Shown one piece after another: positions 1-9,585 of a DNA stretch of 34,682 nucleotides. A program made the translations under genes and the position numbers. Origin of the DNA: Aquabacterium sp. (GTDB lineage: Bacteria; Pseudomonadota; Gammaproteobacteria; Burkholderiales; Burkholderiaceae_C); the NCBI RefSeq assembly GCF_014378415.1, contig NZ_JACMNS010000204.1, positions 1 to 34,682 of the forward strand, read 5' to 3'. Each line of letters begins with the position of its first letter. Within the stretch, counting starts at the first letter, position 1. The notes under the pieces are model-generated. The model had not been told where the DNA came from and ran no database searches. It saw only the letters and a list, made by a program, of their open reading frames with translations.

Positions 1-125
1 ACGGTGGCCCCGGATGCGTCATGCACTCAAAGCTTTTGACATAAGGGACTAGTTTGATCCAGCATCCTTGCTGCCTTGATGCAATAAAAGGCTGAATCCA
101 CCACTATTTCCGTCAGTCCTTGTTT

Positions 126-767
126 TTATACGGTGCCGAAAATGCGGTCGCCCGCGTCGCCCAGGCCAGGCACGATGTAGCCATGCTCATTGAGGTGGCT
201 GTCCAGCGAGGCGGTGATGATGGGCACGTCGGGGTGGTGTTTGAGCATGTTGGCCACGCCTTCAGGCGAGGTCAGCAGGCACAGCATCTTGATGCTGGGG
301 CAGCCGCATTCCTTGATGCGGTCGATGGCGGCCACGGCGGAGTTGCCGGTGGCCAGCATGGGGTCGACCACGATGACTTGCCGCTCGGCGATGTCGGTGG
401 GCACCTTGAAGTAGTACTCCACTGGTTCGAGAGTGCCAGGGTCGCGGTACAGGCCGATGTGGCCGACGCGGGCCAGGGGCAGCAGCGACAACAGGCCATC
501 GACCATGCCATTGCCAGCCCGCAGGATGCTGACCAAGCACAGCTTTTTGCCGCTGATCACCGGGGAGTCAAAGGTGGTGATGGGTGTGGTGGTGGACAGC
601 AGTTCGGTCGGCAGGTCACGGGTGGCTTCGTACGCCAGCATCTGGCTGACTTCGCGCAGCAGGCTGCGAAAGCTCTCGGTGTTGGTGTCCTTGTTGCGCA
701 GCCAGGTGAGTTTGTGCTGCACCAGGGGGTGGTCGATGACGAAGAGGTTGGGGAAGTCGTGGGCCAT
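126..767 (-). CDS. upp: Uracil phosphoribosyltransferase
   Basis: Makes UMP from uracil and PRPP in the cytoplasm. The 213-residue product has the usual family length. The PRPP-binding loop is at about residues 132-144 ([13 protein letters not shown]) and the C-terminal uracil-binding stretch is [15 protein letters not shown] near 198-212. The ATG at 767 is preceded by AAGGA, which overlaps the stop of the upstream urc4 gene (9 nt gap), so the two are almost certainly co-transcribed. It is the last gene of a urc1-urc4-upp set. In the URC pathway described in yeast, uracil degradation needs this enzyme because the ring is opened after activation, so here it may act in catabolism as well as salvage. 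The family call is very secure; the catabolic role is inferred from context. Confidence 0.96.
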   Translation of the reverse strand: MAHDFPNLFVIDHPLVQHKLTWLRNKDTNTESFRSLLREVSQMLAYEATRDLPTELLSTTTPITTFDSPVISGKKLCLVSILRAGNGMVDGLLSLLPLARVGHIGLYRDPGTLEPVEYYFKVPTDIAERQVIVVDPMLATGNSAVAAIDRIKECGCPSIKMLCLLTSPEGVANMLKHHPDVPIITASLDSHLNEHGYIVPGLGDAGDRIFGTV

Positions 768-776
768 TGATCGTCC

Positions 777-2051
777 TTAAAAAACAGTGCCGTCGCTTTC
801 GATGTGAACCGGTGGCACACCGCCCGGGCGCTTGGCCTGGGCGATTTTGCGCCCCGCCGCCCAGGTGCCGCCTTCCAGCACGCGGGCCAGGGGGAATTGC
901 TCCAGGCTGAGGCCCAACTCGCCGCGCACGGCTTCGGCCAGGTGGTCGAGCACGGCGACGGTCAGGGCGCGCCATTCCACGATGGGTTCGGCATCGACGG
1001 TCCAGCGCTGGGTGTGGAAAGACCGGTTGCGGGCCTGCAAGACGCCCAGGTCCAGCAGCAGGCCACCGTTGCGGTACTCGGGCAGGCCGGTCAATTCGTC
1101 CAGGTCGGTGATGGTGAGGCCGGCGTCTTCCAAGGGCTCCAGCAGCGAGTAGGTCAACCACTGGCTGAGCTTGTGGAAGGGCACCCAGCCGTCGGGCGCC
1201 TGAGGGTGGTGCCAGCAATCACCCAGGTTGACCCCGTTGAGTTGATGGCGGCCTGACCAGATGTCACCCAGGGTGTTGAGCAGCACGGCCAGCACGGCGG
1301 CAGCTTTGATTTTGCCGGTGGGCGCATGGCGGAACAGGGTGTCGACCAGGTGGCCAGGACGCAACAGGCCCGGCGCGTCAGGGCGGCCGTAAACGTCGGG
1401 GTGCTGCTCCAGCGCCAGGGACAGGCGGCGCAGCAAGTCGGCACGGCCCTCCAGGCCGACGAGGGGGTTGTCGGTGCGCACTTGCAGCGCTTGGCCGACG
1501 GCCTGGGCGTCCACACGGGCCAGGGCCTGAGCATCAGCGCGGGTTGGATTCAGCGCGCTGCTGGACAAGGAACCCTTGGCCCACCAGCGCAAACTGGCCA
1601 CGCCCAGGCCTTCTGATCGGGTCAAGTTCTGGCCGGTTTCCAGGTCGGCGTAGCTCCAGGCAGCGCCGGCGCCGGCATCCAGCAAGACGCTGATGACCAC
1701 CAGATCGACCCGCGACCTGGCCCGCTCCAAACGCGACGCGAGGCCGTCCAGCCCGTGCTGGTGCGCGACCATGGCCCAGCGGTCCAGACCGCCAGCTTCA
1801 AAGTGACGCCATCGGCTGTGGTACGGCACCTTCAGGTCGGGATAGCGTTCGCGGATCACGCCAGCCACGTAGGCCGCGGCCACGGCGACTCGCTCAGGGT
1901 GCCAGGTGAAATGGGCGGCTTGCCCGGCCTGGGCCGCGGCCATCAAGGCCGATGCGCTGCGCCGAACGGCCTGCGCAGTCAACAATGATTCGGGCGTGAG
2001 CAAGCCTTGCCCTGGTGGGCGAACTGGCGCATTCATGTTCATGACGGTCAT
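777..2051 (-). CDS. URC4/Urg3 family protein (DUF1688), uracil catabolism
   Basis: A 424-residue soluble protein that I recognise as the URC4/Urg3 (DUF1688) family. Members are needed for uracil use as nitrogen source in the yeast URC pathway, but their exact reaction is less settled than that of URC1. No signal peptide or membrane segment is seen. Its ATG at 2051 overlaps the stop of the upstream GTP-cyclohydrolase-like gene by 4 nt (ATGA), a sign of translational coupling; a second in-frame Met lies at 2042. It is followed after 9 nt by upp. The conserved neighbourhood of URC1-like, URC4 and UPRT is the main functional argument. The family assignment comes from the sequence and the context together; the catalytic role is not visible in the sequence. 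Confidence 0.85.
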   Translation of the reverse strand: MTVMNMNAPVRPPGQGLLTPESLLTAQAVRRSASALMAAAQAGQAAHFTWHPERVAVAAAYVAGVIRERYPDLKVPYHSRWRHFEAGGLDRWAMVAHQHGLDGLASRLERARSRVDLVVISVLLDAGAGAAWSYADLETGQNLTRSEGLGVASLRWWAKGSLSSSALNPTRADAQALARVDAQAVGQALQVRTDNPLVGLEGRADLLRRLSLALEQHPDVYGRPDAPGLLRPGHLVDTLFRHAPTGKIKAAAVLAVLLNTLGDIWSGRHQLNGVNLGDCWHHPQAPDGWVPFHKLSQWLTYSLLEPLEDAGLTITDLDELTGLPEYRNGGLLLDLGVLQARNRSFHTQRWTVDAEPIVEWRALTVAVLDHLAEAVRGELGLSLEQFPLARVLEGGTWAAGRKIAQAKRPGGVPPVHIESDGTVF

Positions 2052-3295
2052 TCCATCAAACCCCGCCCCTTGGGCAAGGCCAGTTCGGTCGCATCCGGGG
2101 TGTAGTGCGAGAAGTAACCAGCGGCTTTCTTGGCGTCCATTTCTACCTGCGCGTCGGCAGGGATCAACTCTTCGGGGATGGGCACGCGCTCGATCACTTC
2201 AATGCCCTGCTCGATGAGGGCGCCGTGCTTCATGTCGCTCATGGAAGCCCAGCGGTTGATGCGCTTGATGCCCAGCCAATGGAAGACATCGGGCATCAGT
2301 TGTTGAAAGCGCATGTCTTGCACACCGGCCACGCATTCGGTGCGGGCGAAGTAGGTTTCAGCACGGTCGCCGCCCACCTGGCGCTTGCGGGCGTTGTAGA
2401 CCAGGAACTTGGTGACCTCGCCCAGGGCACGGCCTTCCTTGCGGTTGTAGATGACCAGGCCGACGCCGCCTTGCTGGGCCATCTCGACGCAGACCTCAAT
2501 GCCGTGGGCCAGGTAGGGGCGGCAGGTGCAGATGTCGGAGCCGAACACGTCGGAGCCATTGCACTCGTCATGGACCCGGCAGGCCACTTTGGTGGACGCT
2601 TGCCCCAGTTTGGAAACATCTCCAAAGAAGTACAGCGTCATGCCGCCGATGGGAGGCAGGAAGACCTTGAGGTCGGGCCGTGTCACCAGTTCGGGGAACA
2701 TGCCAGCCGTTTGCTCGAACAGGTTGCGGCGCAAGGCGCTTTCCTTGATGCCGAAGCGCTCAGCCAGGCCCGGCAGGTGCCAGACCGGGTCGATGGCCGC
2801 CTTAGTGACCTTGACATCGCCATTGGCCGCCAGGATGTCGCCATCGGGCTTGAGCCGGCCAGCGGCGATGGAGGCCACCAGCTCGGGCATGTTGATGTGC
2901 GCCCTGGTGATGGCGATGGTGGGCCGCACGTCCATGCCGGCGGCGATTTGCTCGGCAAAAGCCACCGAGACCAGGTGGCCCCACGGATCAAGTGACACGA
3001 TTTTTTGCGCGTCTGCCCACTGCGGGTGCGGGCCGATGATTTCGACCGGTGCTGTGTTGGTGAAATCGGGCTTGTGATCTCGCTGCAAGGCTCCGGATGC
3101 GACGGCCAGGGCCCGGTAAACTGAATAAGCGCCAGAGTGGGTGCCAATGACGTTGCGCTGCGCTGGGCTGCCCACGCTGGCCACCAGGGGCCCTCGCTCG
3201 GCCGCCGTGGGCGCGCCCCAATGGACTGCGGCAGGGCTGCCAGGCCCGCCGCCATGGCGGGTGGGGTGCGACGTGAGCACGATGTGGGCGGACAT
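2048..3295 (-). CDS. GTP cyclohydrolase II-like protein of the URC1 type
   Basis: A 415-residue protein whose C-terminal half is a GTP cyclohydrolase II (RibA-type) domain. The zinc ligands C245, C256 and C258 keep the C-x10-C-x-C spacing of RibA, and a RibA-like catalytic stretch reads YNRKEGRALGEVTK at about 283-296. The roughly 200-residue N-terminal extension is not found in classical RibA and is typical of URC1. In the URC pathway this enzyme acts in uracil-derived nucleotide or ribosyl-urea breakdown rather than riboflavin synthesis. The start at 3295 (MSAHIVL) is chosen because GGAGG lies about 7 nt upstream; an in-frame GTG at 3322 has no such site. First gene of the urc1-urc4-upp operon. 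The alternative, true riboflavin synthesis, is less likely given the extension and the neighbours. Confidence 0.85.
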   Translation of the reverse strand: MSAHIVLTSHPTRHGGGPGSPAAVHWGAPTAAERGPLVASVGSPAQRNVIGTHSGAYSVYRALAVASGALQRDHKPDFTNTAPVEIIGPHPQWADAQKIVSLDPWGHLVSVAFAEQIAAGMDVRPTIAITRAHINMPELVASIAAGRLKPDGDILAANGDVKVTKAAIDPVWHLPGLAERFGIKESALRRNLFEQTAGMFPELVTRPDLKVFLPPIGGMTLYFFGDVSKLGQASTKVACRVHDECNGSDVFGSDICTCRPYLAHGIEVCVEMAQQGGVGLVIYNRKEGRALGEVTKFLVYNARKRQVGGDRAETYFARTECVAGVQDMRFQQLMPDVFHWLGIKRINRWASMSDMKHGALIEQGIEVIERVPIPEELIPADAQVEMDAKKAAGYFSHYTPDATELALPKGRGLME

Positions 3296-3494
3296 GGTCG
3301 TGGCCTCCAGCGGTGGTGGCACCGTCGATGTGCGGCGCCTGGTTCAAACCATAGCGAGTTACGTGCCAGCATGCTGTGACCGATTGCCGACCCAAGCCCG
3401 AAATTGAACTTCCGCCCACGATCAATCGCAGCGAATGGGGATGCTCAAGGGGCTCTATGATGCGGATCTGTTCAGTACCTACCTCCGTGACCGC

Positions 3495-4124
3495 ATGCCT
3501 CCTCTGCCACCGATCACCCAGGCGCTGTTGCTCATCAACGTTGCGCTGTTTTGCATTGACGAAGCCTTGGGGCATGTTTTGTCTTACTGGCTGGCCTTGT
3601 GGCCGCTGGAGTCGACCCAGTTCTACCCCTGGCAGGTGGTGACCTACGGCTTCATGCATGGCTCGTTCACCCACCTGTTTTTCAACATGATGGGCATCTG
3701 GATGTTCGGCGCCGAACTGGAGCGCGTCTGGGGCGCCAAGCGCTACAGCCAGTTCATGCTGGCCAGCATCTTCACCGCGGCCTTGACGCAATTGCTGATG
3801 TCACAACTGAACGGTTGGATGAACCCCACCGTGGGCATCTCGGGTGGCTTGTTCGGCCTGCTGCTGGCCTTCGGGATGATGTTTCCCAACCGCATCATCG
3901 TGCCGCTGATCCCCCCGATTCCGATGAAGGCCAAGTACTTTGTGGCGCTTTTTGGTGGGCTGGAATTGCTGTTTGGCGTGACGGGCACGCAAGCTGGTGT
4001 GGCCCATTTTGCCCACCTGGGCGGCATGCTGGGTGGTTGGCTGATGATCCGCTACTGGCGCGGCCAACCGCCGTTTCCGCCCAAGCGCCGTGGTGGTTCA
4101 CCACCCGGCGGGCGCACTCACTGA
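3495..4124 (+). CDS. Rhomboid-family intramembrane serine protease
   Basis: A 209-residue polytopic membrane protein of the rhomboid (S54) family, which cuts membrane proteins within the bilayer. The catalytic Ser is in GISGG (S116) and the catalytic His in AHLGG (H174); the oxyanion region HLFFN (H60, N64) is also present, so it looks active. About six hydrophobic segments span residues 8-190, followed by a basic, proline-rich tail. The start at 3495 (MPPLPPITQ) was preferred over an in-frame ATG at 3435 because family members usually begin just before the first membrane helix; neither start has a clear ribosome binding site. The gene diverges from urc1 and its stop overlaps that of the convergent EamA gene by 7 nt. 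Substrate unknown. Confidence 0.92.
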   Translation: MPPLPPITQALLLINVALFCIDEALGHVLSYWLALWPLESTQFYPWQVVTYGFMHGSFTHLFFNMMGIWMFGAELERVWGAKRYSQFMLASIFTAALTQLLMSQLNGWMNPTVGISGGLFGLLLAFGMMFPNRIIVPLIPPIPMKAKYFVALFGGLELLFGVTGTQAGVAHFAHLGGMLGGWLMIRYWRGQPPFPPKRRGGSPPGGRTH

Positions 4125-5080
4125 GTTGGCCGCCGGGACGATGACAGCGCGATGCCGAGCACGATGAGCAGCAAAGCGCACGGGTGATACCAGCGGGGGT
4201 GCTGCCCCAGCAAAACAGCCGCCCACACGGCCGCGAAAATCGGGGTGAGGTTGACAAAGAACGCCGCCATGGTTGGCCCCACGGCTTGCACCCCCAAACC
4301 CCAGCAGCGGTAAGCCAGGATCGATGGGCCCAGGGCCACGAACAGCAGGCCCACGGCCAGGCGCAGCATCGGCGGCCAGGCATTGATGGCGTCGATGGCC
4401 GAAGCCACTGCGACGGGCTGCGACGACGTGGGGATCGACCACTCCAGCGCGCTGCACAGCACGGCCCACGCCAGGCCAAACAAAATTTGCAGCCATAAAA
4501 ACTCGGCCCAATCCCAGGCTGGGCGCTGGTCTCCCGCCATGGACTGTGGGGGTTTGGCCAGCAGCCAGCTGTAGAAGGCCCAGGCCAGGCTGGCCAGCAA
4601 CATCAACAAATCACCCGGCACCAACTGCACCTGCAGCAAGGTGCGCCATTGGCCTTGCGCAATGACCAGCACCACACCGGCCGTGGACAGGGCCGCCCCG
4701 CCCCACTGCCTGGCGCTGATGGGTTGCGCAAAGAAGACGGCGCCCACCAGCATCATCCACACCGGGATGCTGGCGCCGATCAGCGTGACATTCAAGGGCG
4801 ATGAGGTTTGCAGCGCCAGGTATTGCAAGGCGTTGTAGGTGCCCACGCCCAAGGCGCCAATCAAGGCCAGGTAGCGCCAGCGGGCACGCACCTCACTCGG
4901 CCGGCGCCAGACCTTCCAGGCCATGGGCGCCATCAGCGCGGCCACCAGGGCCCAGCGCACGGCGTTCATCTGCACCGGGGGCATCAGCCCGACCAGCAGG
5001 CGGCCGACCACGGCATTGCCTGCCCACATCATGGGCGGCAATGCCAGCAGCCCCAGGGTTTTGAGGTTCAGTGCGCGCAC
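4118..5080 (-). CDS. EamA/DMT-family transporter (drug/metabolite exporter type)
   Basis: An inner-membrane protein of about 320 residues with roughly ten hydrophobic helices arranged as two EamA repeats (the second begins near the segment after GDLLMLLASLAWAFYSWLL). The DMT superfamily exports metabolites or amino acids; the substrate cannot be read from the sequence. The start is uncertain. An ATG at 5119 would overlap the end of lspA by 29 nt and add a Cys-rich leader, while a GTG at 5080, 10 nt after the lspA stop, puts the N-terminus just before the first helix (LPPMMWAGNAVVGRL). I prefer the GTG. It is last in the ribF-ileS-lspA run and probably co-transcribed with it. Confidence 0.85.
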   Translation of the reverse strand: MRALNLKTLGLLALPPMMWAGNAVVGRLLVGLMPPVQMNAVRWALVAALMAPMAWKVWRRPSEVRARWRYLALIGALGVGTYNALQYLALQTSSPLNVTLIGASIPVWMMLVGAVFFAQPISARQWGGAALSTAGVVLVIAQGQWRTLLQVQLVPGDLLMLLASLAWAFYSWLLAKPPQSMAGDQRPAWDWAEFLWLQILFGLAWAVLCSALEWSIPTSSQPVAVASAIDAINAWPPMLRLAVGLLFVALGPSILAYRCWGLGVQAVGPTMAAFFVNLTPIFAAVWAAVLLGQHPRWYHPCALLLIVLGIALSSSRRPTQ

Positions 5081-5090
5081 ACCGGACTGT

Positions 5091-5609
5091 TCAGCCTTTG
5101 CGCACGCGGCGCAATTCATCCACGATCAACAATGTGGCGCCAATGGTGATGCCACAGTCGGCCACATTGAATGCGGGAAAGTGGCCACCCGGGAACAAAG
5201 GCGACATCCAGGACCAGTGGAAGTCTAAAAAATCAACCACGTAGCCGTGGATCAGGCGATCGACCACATTGCCCACCGCGCCGGCCAAGATCAATGACAG
5301 CGCCCACGCGAACATCTTTTGCTGGCTGTGCTGGCGCAGCATGTAGACGATGAAGCCGGCGGCCACCGCGCCCAGCCCCACGAAGAACCAGCGTTGCCAG
5401 CCCCCCGCATTGGCCAGAAACGAGAAGGCCGCGCCCGAGTTGTGCGCCCGCACGATGTTGAAAAAACCGGTGACGTGGCGGCTGTCGCCGTGCTGAAAAA
5501 AGCCGACGATCAAGGTCTTGGTGAACTGGTCCAGCAAGAAGATGATCAGGGCGATGCCCAGCCAGGGCAGTAGGCTGCTAGCGGTGCTGCTTGATTTGCG
5601 CGTGGCCAT
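5091..5609 (-). CDS. lspA: Lipoprotein signal peptidase (signal peptidase II)
   Basis: Removes the signal peptide from diacylglyceryl-modified prolipoproteins in the inner membrane. The 172-residue protein has four membrane helices and the family signature. [14 protein letters not shown] holds the first catalytic Asp (D126) and FNVADCGI the second (D151). It starts 3 nt after the ileS stop, in the ribF-ileS-lspA order that is widespread in proteobacteria, and is followed by the EamA gene. Length and motifs are normal. The N-terminal [12 protein letters not shown] stretch is a short polar extension before the first helix. Confidence 0.97.
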   Translation of the reverse strand: MATRKSSSTASSLLPWLGIALIIFLLDQFTKTLIVGFFQHGDSRHVTGFFNIVRAHNSGAAFSFLANAGGWQRWFFVGLGAVAAGFIVYMLRQHSQQKMFAWALSLILAGAVGNVVDRLIHGYVVDFLDFHWSWMSPLFPGGHFPAFNVADCGITIGATLLIVDELRRVRKG

Positions 5610-5612
5610 GGG

Positions 5613-8489
5613 TCAAGCCACCTGGCGGGCTTCGCCCACGCCGAACAGATTGCTGACACAGCGGCCACAGATGGTGGCGTATTGCGGGTCGCTGCCGACG
5701 TCGTCGCGGTAGTGCCAGCAGCGCTCGCACTTGGTCGAGGTTGATGGCGTGACCTGGACGGCCAAGGCATCGCCCGACGCCAGATTGGCTTTGGACGTGA
5801 TCAGCACGAACTTCAGGTCTTCGCCCAGCGAATCGAGCAGGGCATGGTCTGCGGCACCCACGGTGACCGTGACATCGGCCTGCAAGGAGGCCCCGACCAA
5901 GCCTTGCGTTCGCACGGCTTCGATGTCCTTGTTGACCAGCTCGCGGATCTCTTTGACACGCGACCACTTGGGCAGCAAGGTGGCCTCGGTGTCACCGAAA
6001 TCCCAGTAGGTTTCGGTGAAGATGGTCTCGCCTTGCTTGAGCACTTGCCAGGCTTCTTCGGCGGTGAAGCTGAGGAAAGGGGCCATCCAGCGCAGCATGG
6101 CTTGCGTGATCTGGTACAGCGCCGTTTGCGCACTGCGGCGGGCCAGGGACTTGGGCGCGGTCGTGTAGAGGCGGTCCTTCAGCACATCGAGGTAGAAGGC
6201 GCCCAGGTCTTCAGAGCAGTAAACCTGCAGCTTGCCGACCACGGGGTGAAACTCGTAGCGCTCGTAGTGCGACAGGATGTCGGCCTGCAGTTCGGCCGCG
6301 CGCGCCAGGGCGTAGCGGTCGATCTCCAGCAGGTCGCTGGCGGGCACGGCATCGGTTGCGAAATCGAAGTCGGAGGTGTTGGCCAGCAGGAAGCGCAGGG
6401 TGTTGCGGATGCGCCGGTAGCCATCGACCACGCGCGCCAGGATCTTGTCGTCACCGGCGATGTCGCCGGAGTAGTCGCTGGAGGCCACCCACAGGCGGAT
6501 GATCTCAGCGCCCAGCTTCTTGCTGGTCTCTTGCGGATCGACGCCATTGCCGAGCGACTTGCTCATCTTGCGGCCCTGGCTGTCGACCGTGAAGCCGTGC
6601 GTGAGCAGGCCCTTGTAGGGCGCGCGGCCGTACAGGGCGCTGGCCACCAGCAGGGAGCTGTGGAACCAGCCGCGGTGCTGGTCATGCCCTTCAAGGTACA
6701 GGTCGGCCTCGGGGCCTTGGGCGTGGCCGGCGTTGGGGTGGCTGCCGAACTCGTGGTTCAGCACGTGGAAGAAGGACGAGCCCGAATCGAACCACACGTC
6801 GAGGATGTCGGTGCTTTTGCTGTAGTTGTCAGCCGAATGCTCGCCCGATGCGCCCAGCCAGTCGGCCGGGTCCAGCTTGGCCCAGGCTTCGACGCCGCCC
6901 TGCTGAACCAGGTCAACCGCGCGGTCGATGAAGGCCATGGTGTCGGGGTGCAATTCGCCCGTCACCTTGTGCAGGAAGAAAGGCAGTGGCACGCCCCAGT
7001 TGCGCTGGCGCGAGATGCACCAGTCGGGGCGGTTGGCGATCATGTCTCGCAGGCGCACACGGCCGTTTTCAGGGTAGAAGGCGGTCTCGTCGATGGCGTC
7101 CAGCGCGGTCTGGCGCAGGGTCTTGTCGGCCTTGTTGGACGTGAACACGCCCTCGCCTTCGTCCATGCGCACGAACCATTGCGCAGCGGCGCGGAAGATC
7201 ACCGGCTTTTTGTGGCGCCAGCAGTGCGGGTAGCTGTGGGTGATTTCGCTGGAGGCCAGCAAGCGGCCGTGCTCGCGCAGCGCATCGATGATGACGGGCG
7301 CGGCTTTCCAGATGTGCTGGCCGCCGAACAGGGGCAGCTCAACTTCGTAGACGCCGTGGCCTTGCACGGGGTTGAGGATGTCGTCGAAGCTCAGGCCGTG
7401 GGCCAGGCAGGAGTTGAAGTCGTCCACGCCATAGGCGGGCGCGGCGTGCACGATGCCGGTGCCGTCTTCGGCGCTGACGTAGTCGGCCAGGTAGATCGGT
7501 GCCTCGCGGTCGTAGCCCTGGTCCACATGCGCCAGCGGGTGTTTGAACTTGAGGCCCTCCAGCTTGGCGCCGGTGGTGGTGGCGATCACCTTCACTTGAT
7601 CGGGCTCGAAGCCAAAGCGGGCCGTGGCTTTCTCGACCAGCGATTCGGCCAGGATCAGCAGGCCGCGAGGCGTGTCGACCAAGGCGTAGCTCAGCTCGGG
7701 GTGCACGTTCAAAGCCTGGTTGGCAGGGATGGTCCAGGCGGTGGTCGTCCAGATGACGGCGAAGGCATCCTTGCCTTGCAGCGATGGCAGGCCAAAAGCG
7801 GCTGCGAGCTTTTCGGGCTCAGCGCTCAGGAACTGCACGTCAAGCGTTTGCGACTTCTTGTCGGCGTACTCGATCTCAAACTCGGCCAAGGATGAGCCGC
7901 AATCAAAGCACCAGTACACGGGCTTCAAACCACGGTAGACAAAACCGCGCTCGACCAGCTTCTTGAGTGCGCGGATCTCGCCCGCTTCGTTGCCGAAGTC
8001 CATCGTGCGGTAGGGGTGATCCCAATCGGCCAGCACGCCCAGGCGCTTGAAGTCGGCGCGCTGCAGATCGACCTGCTCGCCGGCGTAGGCGCGGGCTTTG
8101 GCCTGCACGTCATCGCGGCTGAGCTTGCGGCCGAAGGTTTTCTCGATCTGGTTCTCGATGGGCAGGCCGTGGCAATCCCAGCCAGGCACGAGCATGGCGT
8201 CCATGCCCTTAAGCTGGCGCGCCTTGACGATCATGTCTTTCAAGATCTTGTTGACGGCGTGACCCATGTGGATCTGGCCGTTGGCGTAGGGCGGGCCGTC
8301 GTGCAGCACGAACTTGGGCGCGCCGCAGCGGGCGTCGCGCAGCTTCTTGTAGATGCCCTGCTCTTCCCACTGTTTCGTCCAGCCCGGCTCGCGCTTGGGC
8401 AGGTCGCCGCGCATGGGGAAGGGGGTGTCGGGCATGTTCAGCGTGGCGCGGTAGGCGCTGCCAGCTTGGCTTTTATCGTCTTGGCTCAT
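5613..8489 (-). CDS. ileS: Isoleucyl-tRNA synthetase
   Basis: Charges tRNA-Ile with isoleucine. The class I signatures are both present: HMGH at residues 74-77 and KMSKS at 641-645. The C-terminal zinc-binding region begins with CERCW at 921-925 and ends with a CGRC pair, so this is the bacterial IleS1-like architecture. The product is about 958 residues, close to the usual 940. The ATG at 8489 ([10 protein letters not shown]) was chosen; an in-frame TTG at 8522 would add 11 residues and has no better ribosome binding site. A 96-nt gap separates it from ribF upstream, and lspA follows after 3 nt. No anomalies seen. Confidence 0.98.
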   Translation of the reverse strand: MSQDDKSQAGSAYRATLNMPDTPFPMRGDLPKREPGWTKQWEEQGIYKKLRDARCGAPKFVLHDGPPYANGQIHMGHAVNKILKDMIVKARQLKGMDAMLVPGWDCHGLPIENQIEKTFGRKLSRDDVQAKARAYAGEQVDLQRADFKRLGVLADWDHPYRTMDFGNEAGEIRALKKLVERGFVYRGLKPVYWCFDCGSSLAEFEIEYADKKSQTLDVQFLSAEPEKLAAAFGLPSLQGKDAFAVIWTTTAWTIPANQALNVHPELSYALVDTPRGLLILAESLVEKATARFGFEPDQVKVIATTTGAKLEGLKFKHPLAHVDQGYDREAPIYLADYVSAEDGTGIVHAAPAYGVDDFNSCLAHGLSFDDILNPVQGHGVYEVELPLFGGQHIWKAAPVIIDALREHGRLLASSEITHSYPHCWRHKKPVIFRAAAQWFVRMDEGEGVFTSNKADKTLRQTALDAIDETAFYPENGRVRLRDMIANRPDWCISRQRNWGVPLPFFLHKVTGELHPDTMAFIDRAVDLVQQGGVEAWAKLDPADWLGASGEHSADNYSKSTDILDVWFDSGSSFFHVLNHEFGSHPNAGHAQGPEADLYLEGHDQHRGWFHSSLLVASALYGRAPYKGLLTHGFTVDSQGRKMSKSLGNGVDPQETSKKLGAEIIRLWVASSDYSGDIAGDDKILARVVDGYRRIRNTLRFLLANTSDFDFATDAVPASDLLEIDRYALARAAELQADILSHYERYEFHPVVGKLQVYCSEDLGAFYLDVLKDRLYTTAPKSLARRSAQTALYQITQAMLRWMAPFLSFTAEEAWQVLKQGETIFTETYWDFGDTEATLLPKWSRVKEIRELVNKDIEAVRTQGLVGASLQADVTVTVGAADHALLDSLGEDLKFVLITSKANLASGDALAVQVTPSTSTKCERCWHYRDDVGSDPQYATICGRCVSNLFGVGEARQVA

Positions 8490-8585
8490 GGGGATTTCTG
8501 GCTGCGCGGGCGCTCTTTTCAAGGAAAGGCGAGCCCCGCGGGAACGGTTGTTCGGCTGGCGACAGGAGGGACGTGCTGGCTGCCG

Positions 8586-9572
8586 TCAAATTCGGTCGCG
8601 GGTGGTCTGGCGACCTTGCGAATCGAAGAACACGCGAGCGTCTGCAATGTCTTGGTGGATGGCCGCCTGCAAGGCTTCCAGCCCGTCATAGCGGGCCTCG
8701 TCTCGGAGTTTGTGCAGCAGTTCCACCCGGACGATTTTACCGTAGCCGCCCTCGGTGCCCAGACTGGAGGGCCAATCGAAGCAATGGACCTCGAGCAGGA
8801 CGCGGCCGGCGTCTTCCACCGTGGGGCGCACGCCCAGGCTGGCGACGCCGTCCAGAGGCTGAGTCGCGAGGCCATGCGTGCGGACCGCAAAGATGCCGCG
8901 TGTGGCGGACTTCTGGTGGCCAAAGCGCACGTTGAGCGTGCGGCAACCCAGGTCGCGACCCAGCTTCTGGCCGTGGATGACGTGGCCGCTGATGCTGTAT
9001 GCGCGGCCCAGCAGGCCCGCGACCTGGTTCATGTCACCAGCGGCCAGGGCGTCGCGCACGAGGGAGCTGGACACGCGCGCGCCGTGGACTTCGTAGCTGA
9101 GCATGCGGGCGACGTCGAAACCGCGCTGGCTGCCGGCCGCATCCAGGAAGTCATAGTCCCCGGCCCGCTTGGCACCGAAGCGGAAATCGTCGCCAACCAG
9201 CACGTACTGGGCGTGCAGGCCGCTCACCAGCACTTGGTCGATGAACTCGTCGGGCGTGAGGCTGGCCAGGCGGCGGTCAAAGGGCAGCACCACCACCTGG
9301 TCGATGCCACAGCGCTCCAGCTCGGACAGCTTGTCGCGCAGGGTGGCAATGCGGGCGGGGGCCCGATCCGGCTGGCCCGCCTGGGCGGCAAAAAAGTCGC
9401 GCGGATGAGGTTCAAACGTCATCACGGCGCTGGGCAGGCCCCGGTGCTGGGCTTCGCTGCGCAGCAGGGCCAGCATGGCCTGGTGGCCGCGGTGCACGCC
9501 ATCGAAATTGCCGATGGTCAGGGCACAGGCCGGCGCCAGGGCCGCATGGTGGAATCCGCGAAAGACTTGCAT
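8586..9572 (-). CDS. ribF: Bifunctional riboflavin kinase / FAD synthetase
   Basis: Converts riboflavin to FMN and then FAD. The N-terminal FAD synthetase domain begins with the nucleotidyl-transferase signature TIGNFDGVHRGH (about residues 19-30), and a VGDDFRFG loop follows in mid-domain. The C-terminal riboflavin kinase domain starts near residue 185 with SISGHVIHGQKLGRDLG and includes GVRPTVE. At 328 residues it has normal length. It is the first gene of the ribF-ileS-lspA run. An RsuA-type pseudouridine synthase gene ends 13 nt upstream on the same strand, so it may belong to the same transcript. Confidence 0.97.
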   Translation of the reverse strand: MQVFRGFHHAALAPACALTIGNFDGVHRGHQAMLALLRSEAQHRGLPSAVMTFEPHPRDFFAAQAGQPDRAPARIATLRDKLSELERCGIDQVVVLPFDRRLASLTPDEFIDQVLVSGLHAQYVLVGDDFRFGAKRAGDYDFLDAAGSQRGFDVARMLSYEVHGARVSSSLVRDALAAGDMNQVAGLLGRAYSISGHVIHGQKLGRDLGCRTLNVRFGHQKSATRGIFAVRTHGLATQPLDGVASLGVRPTVEDAGRVLLEVHCFDWPSSLGTEGGYGKIVRVELLHKLRDEARYDGLEALQAAIHQDIADARVFFDSQGRQTTRDRI

Positions 9573-9585
9573 GAGCGCTCCGTGG

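Noticed and set aside
1-125. TTGACA at 36-41 as a promoter, and a weak GCCTT/AAGGC stem as upp terminator
   Set aside because: No acceptable -10 lies 15-19 bp after the hexamer, and the stem has only 5 bp with an 11-nt loop and no T-run. Nothing else is visible in this end piece.
5844-7895. Long open frame of 683 codons opposite ileS
   Set aside because: It is entirely antisense to a certain ileS gene. Its His/Gly/Val/Ala-rich translation is the usual shadow of a GC-rich coding strand and has no recognisable domain.
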